From Narthecium ossifragum (Eukaryota; Streptophyta; Magnoliopsida; Dioscoreales; Nartheciaceae), in contig OY986973.1 in the NCBI GenBank assembly GCA_963920575.1, positions 20,255,851-20,319,850 on the forward strand: a stretch of DNA of 64,000 nucleotides. Reading direction: 5' to 3'. Positions 1 to 12,200 of the stretch are shown piece after piece. Position 1 is the first letter of the stretch, and each line of letters begins with the position of its first letter. Made by a program: the position numbers and the translations under genes. A model generated the notes under the pieces. That model saw only the letters and a program-made list of their open reading frames with translations. It was not told the origin of the DNA and ran no database searches.

Positions 1-28
1 ATACTTAACTTGAGAATGTGAAATACAG

Positions 29-1778
29 ATGCACAACCTTATTCACCTGAACCCAGGATGGATGAACAAAGAGATGAGCATGAAGAAGAAGCAGGCTCTT
101 TTTCGCCTGAACTCTTGCATGGTGATGAAGATGATGAAGCAATTGATCCTGATGAAGATCGTGCTGAGCTGGTAATGTATTACAATACATTTCTATCCTG
201 CGTTGTTGATTTAGATTCCCACAGAAAGTATGCTGGGTAAAGGATATTTGACTTCAGATATGTGCTCAAACTGTTTGTGTATAAGTTACCCCAATGAAGG
301 GCTTGTAACCTTCTGGTTTTTGTGGTGAACTTATCATGAATATTTGCACAAGAAGATATTGCATAAGCATCTTAAAGGTTGACACCCTTTCCTGTGGCAT
401 ATTAATAATTAGGGGCAAGTGTCACTAACAATTTTCCAATACAAAATATAAATATAAGAATCCAGTTGCTATGTGGAAAGATATCTGGTCTCAAGTAAAT
501 AATGTGAGTATGACCAAGTTCAATAGGAAATTTGCTTAAGAAGCTGTGTATGTAAGCAGCGGTGAATGAATGTCTTTTATGATGATTTACAATTTCCCTA
601 TGGATTACAGAATTTCTTTGAGCAAAGGGGCGAAATTGTTTAAGTTCTGCTCATGATTCACATCACTTGTTTTTTAGAAGACAAACATCATCATGCAGTA
701 GACTGGTCTAGATCATGTGGGATTTGGATTGTGTCATCTATTCTTGTCGTTTATGTTATCATAAATAGTTCTGAAGCTTTCTTTAGCACATGCAAATTAG
801 CAGATCTGTTTGCTTTTAGTTCAAGGTTAAAAAAATCTGTAAACATCTAATTGGATTACCATTTAATAGGACCGAAAACGTGAGGCTGTGGTAGTAGAAC
901 AGCAAAGAAGGATTCAGGAAGCTATGTCAGCAAAACCAACTCCACCTGAGGATAGCTTGGAATTGAAAGCGATGAAAGCTATGGGGGCTATGGAGGAAGG
1001 TGATGCAGTACTTGGCGCTGGTGCTGAAGTAAATCTGGATTCAGAGGTATGATAGCTGGGTGATACATTTCTGTGTTTTTAAATACTTGACCAGTTATTT
1101 TTACACATGAGTTGACTAGCTGATCTCTCTTGAAAATGGATTTCTAGTTGAGCAAACACTTGGTTGTGTTATTGTAACTGCTCGAATGAGAATAATCTTG
1201 ACTAAATTTTCATGGGAATAATAGGAATGATAGAATCATAGAAGAACATATTTTTCTCTCCTGATTAACTTTTATAATAATGTCCCTGATTGGCATGCTT
1301 GTAGGTGTACTGGTGGCATGATAAATACCGGCCAAGGAAGCCCAAGTATTTTAACCGTGTTCATACTGGGTATGAGTGGAACAAATACAATCAAACACAT
1401 TATGATCATGACAACCCTCCACCAAAGATTGTGCAGGGCTACAAGTTTAATATATTCTATCCGGACCTTGTTGATAAAACGAAGGCTCCTTACTACACTA
1501 TTGAGAAGGATGGGAGCAATGGGGAGACGCACCTTATAAGGTTTCATGCTGGACCTCCCTATGAGGACATTGTGAGTTCAGATGTTTGTTTTTATGATTT
1601 GTTTTTTGCCTGAGTTTATGTATCATCCTCTGAAATGGTTCTTCCTATTCAAATACAGGCCTTCAAGATTGTTAACAAGGAATGGGAGTACTCTCATAAG
1701 AAGGGATTCAAATGCACATTTGAACGTGGCATCCTACATGTTTATTTCAACTTCAAGCGCTATCGCTACCGCAGATAA
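29..1778 (+). CDS. CTN: CACTIN, C-terminal exons (5' part outside window)
   Basis: Cactin is a conserved nuclear protein that works with the spliceosome; plant CACTIN is needed for embryogenesis. Four in-window exons, all GT-AG and in frame, are inferred: 29-171, 870-1046, 1305-1571 and 1659-1778. They encode an acidic stretch ending AIDPDEDRAEL, the segment QQRRIQEAM...AMGAMEEGDAV, and then the very conserved C-terminal domain: VYWWHDKYRPRKPKYFNR, YDHDNPPPKIVQGYKFNIFY, RFHAGPPYEDI, and the end YFNFKRYRYRR before TAA (1776-1778). That tail matches the family terminus, so the 3' end is complete. The gene begins left of the window. No frame break is seen. The acceptor of the first visible exon (AG at 27-28) is inferred from frame and a PYSPEP-like motif; the other junctions are well supported. 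Confidence 0.95.
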
Positions 1779-2893
1779 CACCATTTAGGAAAAGTAGAGG
1801 GGAAGAACAGCAAATGTTCATATATGCTGTCGTTTCCTTTTTAACTGGATCGATGTGCATCACTTTGGAGATCCTCGGCATCAATCTGCAAGAATGATAG
1901 AACTATAATCTGCTTGTAAACTACTCGTGCTTGAATTTTGACCTGGTGGTTCGATCTCCTCACTATGTATATCAACCCTGCCTATTGCAAACTATGCTGG
2001 TATAGGAGGTTTCAGGATACCTTTCCTTCTCTTTTCTAGTCAATTATAGTTCAATAAGTGATTATTGCATGCTGAGCTTTTGCGGAAAGGAAAATATGTT
2101 GCGTATTTGGAAACATGAATTCTAGACAAGTCGGATTTTCACTCTTCATCAGATGAGTTTGCAGATGAATATTGTGAGCTATGATGCATTTCTCAAGTAA
2201 CTTAATGCTTCATATGTTGGGAATGGATAATGAACTCGGGGTGTGCAACATATCGAAGCAGAAACTTCAGCTCTTAATCTTTTGCACGAGTGGAAATTGA
2301 ACCAGATTATTGAAGCAGTAGACTAATTGTGGGGAACTCTATTGGCAACTGGCAAGACCCTGCTGGACATTGGGAAGATTATATCATCCAACACCATTGT
2401 GCAATATGTATGAAAAATTCATTACGAAATCCGCAATGGTTTCAACTTCTGCATGCGTACAAGTAAATGCCCCAACATATTGAGGAGGGCATTGTGAAGA
2501 GAGATACATTGTGAAGATAGAGGTTAGAAAGAGAAGGAAAAAAGAAATTAGAGTTGAAGTTTTCTAGAAGATGGTCTTAAAAGCCACATAAGTAACACTT
2601 CTTCAGCACATAAAAACCCAATAATCTCATTAAAGGAAGTAAAGTATGCATCTTACTTATCCCAATAGGTGGAGCTTCCTCATAACACCAACTCCTCCCA
2701 CTATCATGTAACCTTTCCATTCTCAAAATGACGTCCGAGCTGTATTTTAATCATCTTGCACAGCTCAAGGGGCTCAAGCAACCTTGTGAGTTTACTTCAT
2801 ACTGCCATAGAAGCCCAATTGTTTTCAACCTTCAATAAAATCCCAACACCATATTCTTCCCTTTAGATTTACTCACCTCCTAGACTTATACTC
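1779..2893. other. CACTIN 3' UTR and spacer
   Basis: This stretch follows the CACTIN stop and ends at the Harbinger insertion site. The first few hundred bases presumably hold the 3' UTR. I see no conserved ORF or RNA gene. The base composition is ordinary plant intergenic DNA. Confidence 0.5.
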
Positions 2894-2904
2894 TTAGGGT
2901 GCAT

Positions 2905-3075
2905 TTGCCAACTCGGAATCTGACGAATGAGCTGAATGAGGAATGAGCTGAATCTGGTGATTCTGTGGATTCTGGTTCTGTTATTTGATTGGTCTGTATG
3001 GAATGAGTTGAATCTGTTAATTCTGACATTTGGTTTGTCTGGTATGAATGAGCTGAATCTGCTAATTTCGTGGAT
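2905..3075. repeat. Subterminal repeats of the Harbinger element
   Basis: A unit close to GAATGAGCTGAATCTG recurs about five times with variation, alternating with TTCTG-rich spacers, just inside the left TIR. The opposite end (about 8735-8830) carries related GGAATC/GATTCC-rich sequence. Such subterminal repeats are typical transposase-binding regions; binding here is inference. Confidence 0.6.
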
Positions 3076-3133
3076 CCTAGTGTTTGGTTCATAAATATCT
3101 GAATTGGAATCGAATGAATTTTGATAGCATATT

Positions 3134-3655
3134 TGTCACGCCCCGACCTAAAAAACCCATCTGGACCAGAACGTGAGCCAACTAACCTATTTAAAACAAC
3201 CACATCGAGTAATTTAATCCATAAATTCCCAAGATGATTTCGGCAGAGTCTCCTCTATTAATTCAGTACACGAAACCTGTATAATTTATTTTCTGGCGCA
3301 ATTATATTATAAGACTTAAACAACAAAATACATAATTTCTATCAAGGAATAAAATTGACATTCTGATACAGTACTACTTCAATTTGTACAAATTTATACA
3401 AATCCTCAAATACAAACATGTATAATACATTCAAATCTTCAATGAGGAAAATTATACATTTAAGACCGTCCAGATGACAAGCTAAATTTCAAAATCTTCT
3501 AACACCTCTAGAACTAAAATTCCTGCCAACCAATCATTTCCCAAAACTAAAACAACAATCTCATCTTTTAACTCTCCAAATAAACAACAAAGTTCCCAAC
3601 TTTCAAACTCCTGTAAAGAAAGAAAAAGGCTACAAAAGCAAGCAAGCAAAGTACA
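3134..3655. mobile_element. Probable solo LTR (TGTCACGCCCCGACC family), copy 1
   Basis: The block opens with TGTCACGCCCCGACCTA and ends at ...AGTACA. The six bases CATATT lie on both sides (3128-3133 and 3656-3661), consistent with a short target duplication. No coding sequence is present. A diverged relative starts at 18173 and shares the opening and an inner GAGG(A)AAATTATACATTTA motif. I infer a solo LTR of a gypsy-like family; the exact right end is less certain than the left. Confidence 0.5.
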
Positions 3656-3877
3656 CATATTTTGGATTTAAAAGAGAGCTAAGATCAAGTATATATAGTG
3701 CAAAGAAGCAATGCTCAAAGCTTCTCACAAACACAAGTTAGTACAAAGCTTGCAACATCTACTGATTGTTGTCATCTACTGAACAAAACGACAATACATA
3801 AGTTTAAAGATGATAAATAGCTTAAGCAAACATAAGTTTAACCAACACTACAAGCTTAGAAATTAAATCGTCCAAAC

Positions 3878-4540
3878 TTAACCCACATGAGACTGATCAC
3901 TAGGACCGCCTCTTACACTAGCTAGGTAACTGTCCATCCATTTTTTACGGTAACGGGTGTTCTTCCCGAGAAAAGATCTAGCTTGTATATCACTCCTCAT
4001 AAGTGCATCATAAGCGGCCACGAAATCATCCTCCTCGTAACCATATTCAACCATACCCGTTACCTCCGAAAATAGTTCCTTGTTGAATTCTTGTAGCCTT
4101 GAAGCCTTCATAGTTTCATTAATACTATCCAGTTTCGAGAACATCGTATTAAACTTCTCATCCATATCTAACGCTCTCTTACCCCGATTGCTCCTCACCC
4201 TCGTAGTATTAGGTGTCATCAAGGAAGGCTGAAAAGAAGTTTGATCATCCATGACTTCGTTATCGAGAACAATCTCATGTGATTTTTGATGTTATCGACT
4301 ATGATAACTTGTTAAAATTTCTCCGACATGGTAGTAGCCGCCACCTTAAGAGCGGTAGTATGCAATTTACCATGCTCTTTGGCCAATTCAGCTAGCTTCT
4401 TCAAGAAGAAATTATCTATGACGTCGTCCCATCGTAGTTGATTCACTATCTTCTTTCGAAGGCTACCATTCCCTCCCTTCCCTCATCCACCTTTGTTCCT
4501 ATTACTGTCTCCGTTACCTCAGACTCCATTCCTTGATATA
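3878..4540 (-). pseudogene. Harbinger ORF1 (Myb/SANT-like) remnant
   Basis: Harbinger elements need a second protein with a Myb/SANT-like domain that carries the transposase to DNA. The downstream part (3878-4252) is open for 124 codons, with MDEKFNTMFSKLDSINETMK and a C-terminal FLGKNTRYRKKWMDSYL segment. Upstream, in another frame, a tryptophan-led helical stretch reads LRWDDVIDNFFLKKLAEL, followed by a stop codon near 4310. The reading frame is therefore broken at least twice. The position next to a minus-strand Harbinger transposase supports the assignment; the domain call rests on pattern only. Confidence 0.6.
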
Positions 4541-4760
4541 AGTGAAAATAAACAAGAATAGACATTCAACAATACATAGAAAAATAACATTGACATTCAA
4601 GAAGAAATTGATAAACAACATTGACATTCAACAATACAACTTGAAGCAAATGATGCAACCATGACATTAAACTACATCTTAATTATTGTTTGATAGTGCA
4701 ACAATAAGAAATTGAAGGAACACGAATGTAGACAATCCAACATGCCAATAGAAGACACAA

Positions 4761-6082
4761 TCATAGCAAGCTATCTCTATTCGCCCACATATGTTGGGAG
4801 ATTGCTTCTCTCTTCCTTAGCCATTCTGATGTCTCCACTCTCTCCTCTCTTCTTGTCCTCGGCGCAGGACGAATCGGAGGTACCCAATCGGTCTCTAAAG
4901 GTATCACGCTATCTCCTCCACCGTCTATAATGTAATTATGAAGGATACAACATGCCAGTACAATGTCTACTTGTGTTGGAAAAGGATAAAAAGGTCTTGA
5001 TGTCAAAATCTTAAACCGATTTTTAAGAGCACCAAATGCTCGCTCAACAGAGGTCCGAGCTGAAGAGTGGATATAGTTGAAGAGTTCCTCTGGCGAAAAA
5101 GGTTGGCGTCCGCTAAAGTCTTGTAAATGATATCGAAAACCATGATATGGAGCAATGAAATCGGATCTCGTCGAATAGCTCGCATCGCACAAATAAAATT
5201 TTCCTGTCAATATCAATGTATTACACTCAAGCAATTGATTACATCACACATAGCGACCTAACTCAACTGTACAACTCACCTTCTGGGATGGCAAGCCCAT
5301 TAGGCCTCTCAAGAGCATCACGAAGTACTAGGGTGTCATGCAAAGACCCCTCCCATCTAGCAAGAACGTAAGTGAATTTTAAATCGATATCCACCACGGT
5401 AAGACATTCTGAGTTGGGTAGCCTTTCCTACCATAAAAGGCAGGTGCAATATTTGGATGCACAAAAGCATGCACATGTGTTCCATCTATTGCTCCGACAC
5501 AATCCTGAAGCGTATCCATATGTTATTCACCCAAAAATATCGTGCACCAAGGGCCGTTTTGATGAAGACTTATTATAGAAGTGTTCAAAAACATACCTTC
5601 AAATAGGCATATTTTGGCCTATTTGCTATATATGATTGCATTGCAAGTGGTGGAGGCTTGACATAATCATCCCGAAGTGCTCCTATGGCAGCTAGGATTC
5701 TATTAAAATACCTTGACATTGTCTCACCAGATGTCATGAAATTGTTTTTTATCACCCTGTTGCGCACGTTGTGTCCAATTATGTGTAGGAACATCAACAT
5801 CTGCTCCTCTACAGTTGTGTAACTCGTATCCTTTAGAAGCTTCCTATCTCGTAATATTTTGCACAACCCCATTAAAGATTCTCTTCTCATTCTAACCATT
5901 TCAAGACACACCTCATCCGTGGTCAATCGATCGATGTAACTAGCCCTTTTTACTCTATCAATTACAGGGGTACGTTCCATTTTTAGGGCCTTGTAGAACC
6001 AAACCATGAACATATAGCATGTAAACATAGTTTGGATTACTATAGCATATCTTTGTTGCTCTTCATCATACATATCATCCAT
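4761..6082 (-). pseudogene. Harbinger DDE transposase, frameshifted
   Basis: The gene encodes a DDE_Tnp_4 nuclease. Three exons are inferred with GT-AG borders: 6082-5597, 5504-5280 and 5203-4761, about 384 aa if intact. Exon 1 is the N-terminal region (MDDMYDEEQQRY...). Exon 2 opens with DCVGAIDGTHVHAF, holding the first catalytic Asp. Exon 3 has CDASYSTRSDFIAPY with the second Asp and SSARTSVERAFGALKNRF with the Glu. Exon 2 is 225 bp, one base short of the length needed to join exon 3 in frame. The break lies near 5398-5402, after the TQNVL codons, and creates early stops. Apart from this lesion the protein is well preserved, suggesting fairly recent inactivation. Confidence 0.85.
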
Positions 6083-6629
6083 CTACAAGACACGGAGTAC
6101 CAATCCTTATGTCAACAAGTACAAAACTTAGTAATGCTAATGAATCCTTGCCATTAACATTCACATCATACCAATGTAAACAAAAGCATACATTCTTACA
6201 AATTACCAGTACTAGTTATCAAAATCATACATACTTTTGTTAGCTAATCACAGGTACTAGTTATCAAAATCATACCCACTCTAGGCTGTTCAAGACAGGT
6301 TGATATACAACAACCCATTTATATCTAATCTGATCAAACATTAAGAAGAAAGTAGTTTCTTGGCTACAATCAAAAGCACAATAGACATAAGAACACAAAA
6401 AAGTGGCATTCTCGTTACAAACATAAGTGCATGAAATCAACAAGCTGTAAGGGGATCAGATATGAAACAAAGAGATCAGATTTGCAATAGAACCAAGTGT
6501 AATCAACAAGCTTCAATTTGCATTAATTTGCAACAATTCAAGCATACTTATTATACCAATAAGGGGATCAGATTTGCGGTCACAACTATAATCACAACAT
6601 AAGATCTCGACTGAATACCACAGGGGTAC

Positions 6630-7808
6630 TGTTGGCACATAAATTGTGCAACACTCTAATTATTCTGCAAGAGATTGTGACAAGGTTCAACTCTTTCGAA
6701 CACTCAGTTCGAACGGAGGTGTTGAAGCTTTCGGAAATGGAAAATGGAAAATGGAAGATGGGAAGTATCATGAAAAATGGGAAGTATGGGTGATGAACTA
6801 TCTTATAACTACTCCTATGAGTGATAGATCTACTCCTATGAGTGATAAAATTATGCTAGAACTACTCCTATGAATGGAACTATACTAGCACTACTCTTAT
6901 AAGTGATAAAATTATGCTAGAACTACTCTTATGAATGGACCTATGCTAGCACTACTCCTATGAATGAAAGACTTCATTGCAGGAATTTAAAAGGCTACAT
7001 GGTAAATAGATCTAAGTCTACTGATACATGCTAAAAGATAAATAAAGTGACTTTTGCTCTTGATTTCGAGAGAGATTTTCCTTCTGCATCTTCATGGCTT
7101 TATATAGGATTTCTAGCAACCATCTTAGAACCACCCAAACCACCCACTACGATGCAACTATCAGAACTGTTTTGAAAGTTGAAACCACCAGAACTGCATA
7201 ACTGGTTTGAACTGCTCTGGAACTGCCACTAAACAATGTCTCCTTTCTTCCGCTGTAATTTTTCCGATGATAACCTTGGAATCGGGAAAAACTCTGAACA
7301 TTAAAATTGTAGATCTTTAAATTATCTTTCCAACGGTACCAGAAACGTCTCATTTGGACAATAAATGAGAAAGTTATGGCTGAAATAATCAGACTGTATT
7401 AATTACTAATATGACCGAGTAGCCAAATATGAACGATGGGAATATGGACGATGAGAACTTTGCCGATGGAAATTTGGACGATGACATCGGCCATTATTTG
7501 GAAAATGACATTTAGAAATTCGACTATTATTTACTATTTTTCACTATGCACTTTGACTGTCAGTTTGACATACTAAACGATGGAATCTGAAAATCTCGTC
7601 AACATGAAAGTTGTAGATCTTTTCGTCCTCTTTCCAATAGTTTAAAAATCGCCCAATTTGAATACTTGACGTAAAAGTTATGACCAAAATACTTCAGCTG
7701 TATCAAAACTGAAGTATTTATTGACCGATTGGCAATATTTACGAAATTACCATTGATCTTGGTTATCGTCCAAATGATTTTAGGACATGGTTATATTTAT
7801 GGTTAACA
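6630..7808. mobile_element. Solo LTR, family A, copy 1 (TSD GGTAC)
   Basis: An 1179-bp block begins TGTTGGCACA and ends ...TGGTTAACA, giving TG...CA ends with short inverted TGTT/AACA termini. A perfect 5-bp duplication GGTAC flanks it (6625-6629 and 7809-7813). No internal retrotransposon genes are present, so it is a solo LTR. It is homologous along its length to 44307-45153. Landmarks shared with that copy are GTTCAACTC(C/T)TTCGAA, repeated GAACTGC units, and TGATGA/TGATAACCTTGGAAT. It contains a TATA-like GGCTTTATATAGG at about 7098. Confidence 0.85.
6808..6966. repeat. Tandem repeat ACTACTCCTATGA-(A/G)TG
   Basis: Short units around ACTACTCCTATGAGTGATA alternate with AAAATTATGCTAGA for about 160 bp inside solo LTR copy 1. 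The other copy of this LTR (44307-45153) lacks the array and is about 330 bp shorter, so the expansion is specific to this copy or lost in the other. Confidence 0.75.
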
Positions 7809-8139
7809 GGTACGTTGAAGTGGGGATCAATATCAAGGAAGAAATGAGCATACAAAATCACATTGACATATCAAAAACAAAAAACCAAAGATGAAAACGT
7901 AGATTCTGAAAGATGAGCAACTCTAGAGGTGAAGATCAGAAGAAATAGGGGATCATATGCCGTTGCAAAGGCCAACACAAAACCATCAACAAATAATACC
8001 ATCATATGGCATTGTAGATGTTTGTGACATTGAGAGATCCAACAAAAAAACTACCAAATGTATAACATTAAAATGGGGATCAGTACCAGGGAAGAGGGGA
8101 TCAGTAGAAGACCTCTAAAGGAGAAGCAAGCCGTTGTGG

Positions 8140-8335
8140 ATCTGAGGACTCCAAGCACCACACAGCCACAGTCATGATCCTAGATCTCTAGACCCCACAC
8201 AACTGAAGCCCCGAGCGAAGATCTCCAAAAACCACACAGCCGAAGCCCTGATCCACGATCTCTAAGCACCACACACCCAAAGCCCCGATCCAAGGTCTCC
8301 AAGCACCACACAGCCGAAGCCCTGGTCCGAGATCT
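8140..8335. repeat. Imperfect tandem repeat, about 50-bp unit x4
   Basis: A unit near AAGCACCACACAGCCGAAGC followed by CC(T/C)GATCC..GATCTC recurs about four times. It lies in the GC-rich right part of the Harbinger element (about 8130-8700), where overlapping ORFs are repeat artefacts. Confidence 0.65.
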
Positions 8336-8881
8336 GTCAGAGAAGGGGACTAGAAGCGGCAAAGAGGAGGGAACGACTGTCGGCAATGGGCGAGGAGCCG
8401 CAAAAGAGGAGGGAACGATCGATCGCGAGGAGACGAGAAGCCACGTCGGGGAGGAACTCCGAAGGCAGAGAGCCATAGGGGCCAAAGAGGAGGTGGAGGG
8501 TGGATGGGTAGGCGAAGGTGTTTGGAGCTCACGAGAGATGAAGAGATATGCCTCGATGGATGAAGGAGGAAGAAACCCACGCGAGGAAATGGGACGCTCG
8601 GGTCTTAGGGCTTGGAAATGGGACGAGGAACGCGTTGGATGTGGAGCCCGCTACATATACACGTTCGAGAAGAGACTCGAAACGGTGTAGGGGCTCAGAA
8701 CGATGTCCCCTCAATTCAAGCGGACGCCGCGGTTCACTAAACATGGAATCCGATAGATGTCAGATTCCATAGATTCCAATTCATTTTTACGAGCCAAACA
8801 CCCGAACGAGGGAATCTAGAATCCACCCGTCCTCCCATTCAACGGATTCACCCCCTTCCTGTCATCCAAACAGACCCTTTA

Positions 8882-9254
8882 AGGATCTCTGATTCTGCTT
8901 TCTAAAGTTCCCAATTGTCAGCTGATGGCATGCAAAGGGTTTTAAAGGGTCCCACAAGTATGTTGGCAAGCAAAGAGGACTTTGAACTTATGCTTGAGGG
9001 GCGAACAAGATCATTACCAAAAAGATACAGAAAAATTATATTTCTGTAATTAAAACGTAAAGTCAGGACAAAAGTATGGCACCTGAATTCCAAAATGCAA
9101 CAGGTGCCAGAGGCTATTACAGCCCCAGCTAAGATGAACTGGCAGCAATCAGATGACAAGCAAAACCAAAACTTAAAGGTTTAAGAAACCAAGTGTTCTC
9201 TAGAAAACTAATTCTAGATATGCACATCCAAAACTCCAAGCCCTGTAGGGGATG
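8882..9254. other. Argonaute 3' UTR region
   Basis: These 373 bp lie between the Harbinger insertion and the Argonaute stop codon (9255-9257, complement). They presumably carry the 3' UTR of the minus-strand Argonaute gene. No separate gene is visible. Confidence 0.6.
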
Positions 9255-12200
9255 TCAGCAGAAAAACATGACATCCTTAACATTGTCCATGACTTTGGGA
9301 AGTGGCCTAACTTCAGCTGTTCTTGCACGCACGTTCGGCCCTACTGTAGACCCACCATCTGATGGTTCACCTTCAACATAGTAGCGTGCCCTAAATGCCG
9401 CTAGATGGGCATAATATGCTGGAGGAACTGTTAAAAAAAAGATAAATCTCAGACTAATGTGATTGGACAGGACTAAGAAAGCAAGCATCGAGAACATGTA
9501 CCAAACCTACCTAGAGAAACTGAACGGGTGCAACGTGCGTACCTGCAAGTTCCAACAGTTAAGTATATCAGAAGTAAGTGAATTACAGATGCAGATTTCC
9601 AAACAAACATTTAGGTGATAGGTTAACTTACGTATAGCACAAATTGTTAGTTAGTGTTTGTAACAAGTCGGCAGAAAACCCATTCTCATCCACAAGAACA
9701 TGGTAATGTGTGGGCCGACTAGTTCCCTACAAGAGATTCCAGTGTTTTAAAAAAAAAACATTCCATATAGGTCTGGATTTGGGGGGTAAAATACTCAAAT
9801 AGTGCAATTGTATTACCTGGATCCCTGCATGACTACATAAGTAAAAGTCAAACTCAGTTGGATGACATATCTTAGTGTCGACCACCGTACCTGATCAGAG
9901 ACAATTGTCATGTCATCATGAACCTTGTTCAAGTATAAATCGGTTTATATGTGCACATTTACCTGGAAGAATATTCCCTGATCTGTCTGTCATGTCTCTA
10001 TTTCCATGAATGGCAGGGAACAAGCGCGTATGATGTCTCTTCTGAACCACCACAAATGTGACAGGAGGAAGATATCCATCCTGCAAAGAGGCACACGCCT
10101 GCCATGGATATTTGAATTGTTAAGCATCCAAAAGAGTAGTGACTATAGCCTGGCAATAATAAACCATTTTAACAACAATGGAAGGAAATACACTGCTATA
10201 TATGAAGATGGAACTATCGGAATAACATTATTTGCAGTGAAGGAGAAACTCACCTTTCGAATGGCATCCATTTCATAGAGAAGGACGTGACTGAATTGCC
10301 CTTCACTTACTCCATCCCTGCTTATAAAACAAGTTTAGAGGCTCGCATTGAACTGTAAAGAAAAACTACCAGAATCACATTTAAACACCTATAGAAAATG
10401 ATGCGAGATGGCTTCACTTTAGTTGTCTTGTAGAAGCCGATCAACAATTCTCTGCAAAGCCACAAGAAAACAAGAATCAGACCATGGAAAACATCGATCT
10501 ACAAAAAGGAGTAGAGGCTGAACTTGCCTGATCATTCCACCATGCACACTACCCCTTTGGGGATCCTGGGTAAATGAATAAAGGTCCTGTATCATTTCCT
10601 GACGGTGTGGCTGGGCAGAAACTAGACCTCTGTATTTGGTCACCTCAGGCCAGTCCATGCTGGCAACCACCTGCCAATAATGGAAACATATCATGAAAAA
10701 TTGAAAATCCTAAAAACGTTACCAGCTAATGCAACCTAAGGCCATGGATTTGATATCAACACACAGTGTGCCACTAAAATTCCAGCACAAAACTCAAAAA
10801 AAGTAAGAACACAAGAAATCTCCAGAAAAGATGTTTGTCACAAGGTAAGCCAAAACACAAACATACTGCAGCAATCGAAGCAGAAGAATCCTCTCCAGGA
10901 GGAGGATGAGTGACATCGGCCCCAAATATAATTGTCGGCCTATCAGTGACTAGAGGAATTCTTCGTGTCACTGCATCTTCAAGCACAGTATTGCGCCCGC
11001 CAACCTGTTCAAATAAGCAAATCAGGTGTATCAACTCCAGACTATTCCCAACAAAATGGCTAGCTCAGACCAAGGCTTATTATATAAAAGATCTCCATAA
11101 CAGATGCAAATACCAATTTACTCACAAATAGCAACAAACACAAACCTTCACATTTATTTTAAGTGCAACATTTTCAAGATACTGTTTGTTACACCTAGAG
11201 ACATGCTTAGGCAAGAAGCATTGAGTAACAATCCCAAGTTCTGTCTCACAGATTCGCTTGATTTTTCCTGGCAAGAGAAGAATAAAAACAAGTTGAATAT
11301 TTCAATCATTGCATATAACTAACTTTGGAAGCAAAGCTCAACATACCATACGACCCACTGGCCTCTGGGAGAACAACAAGAAGTAATTGAAGCTGTTTGC
11401 CTTGTTTGCCTTGTTGGCTAAAAGCCTCAAAACTCTGATTTTTGACTTCTCTTAGAGCAGCTTCAACTCTATCTGGGCGATCTCCTCGGATGTCGATAAA
11501 GGGAGTCCGATTAAATGTCTGTAAGTCTCGGCAAAGTTAGCAAGACATAACTATGCATGTTAACAATTGAAAGAAATTAACAACTCATAAGTACCATTCC
11601 AATATTAGAACACATTCCAACAAGTTGATCACAAAAGTTGTAAACAGCATCAGATGGAAGACGAGAAAAGCTGACACATGTCCAGGTTTCAACTACCCCA
11701 CCATTGACCATTTTCTACACGAGCGAAAAAAGATTAAGCAAATAGAAGATCTTAAATTCTAGTAGCAAGGAGAACATCTTGCATCACCTTATTGATCATG
11801 TTCCATTGACCGACACTTGGATTACACATTTTCTCCCTCCCTGATTCATGATATTTCAGCTGAAACAATCAAGAGAATGGTATCAAAACATATCTATGCA
11901 TACATAATATCAGAGAAATAGCATTGAATTAACTAATTACTCGTGGAGGGGGAAGAATCCGAGCTTCAACAGAAGTAAGCTGTGGTATAACTTTCATTCC
12001 AAAGGCTTTAACATAGTCATCGTTGTCATAATTGTTCATGTTAACCATCTGCAAACGTACAAGTGCAATTACGCATACATAAACAGATGAAAAATGAAAG
12101 CACAAAAGAATGAGTGACATTGCATCCAGAGTATAGAACTTACACATCACTGAATAACAATATAGCTAAACCTCTATTTACACATCACCAACTAACAAAA

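Larger units (their letters stand above)
2897..8878 (-). mobile_element. PIF/Harbinger DNA transposon with nested insertions
   Basis: The element is about 6 kb. The left end begins GGGTGCATTTG and the right end, read on the other strand, begins AGGGTCTGTTTGG, an imperfect TIR pair of Harbinger type. The trinucleotide TTA flanks both ends (2894-2896 and 8879-8881), the standard Harbinger TSD. Inside are both expected genes on the minus strand: a DDE transposase (4761-6082) and a Myb/SANT-like ORF1 remnant (3878-about 4540). Both are damaged, so the copy is not autonomous. A solo LTR (6630-7808) and a second probable solo LTR (3134-3655) sit inside it. It lies between the 3' ends of CACTIN and the Argonaute gene, about 375 bp past the Argonaute stop. 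Confidence 0.85.

Noticed and set aside
6808..6966. Regular short repeats considered as a CRISPR-like array
   Set aside because: Units are degenerate and contiguous with no unique spacers, and the locus is a plant LTR.
8180..8772. Cluster of overlapping frames on both strands
   Set aside because: They arise from GC-rich, tandemly repeated subterminal DNA of the Harbinger element.
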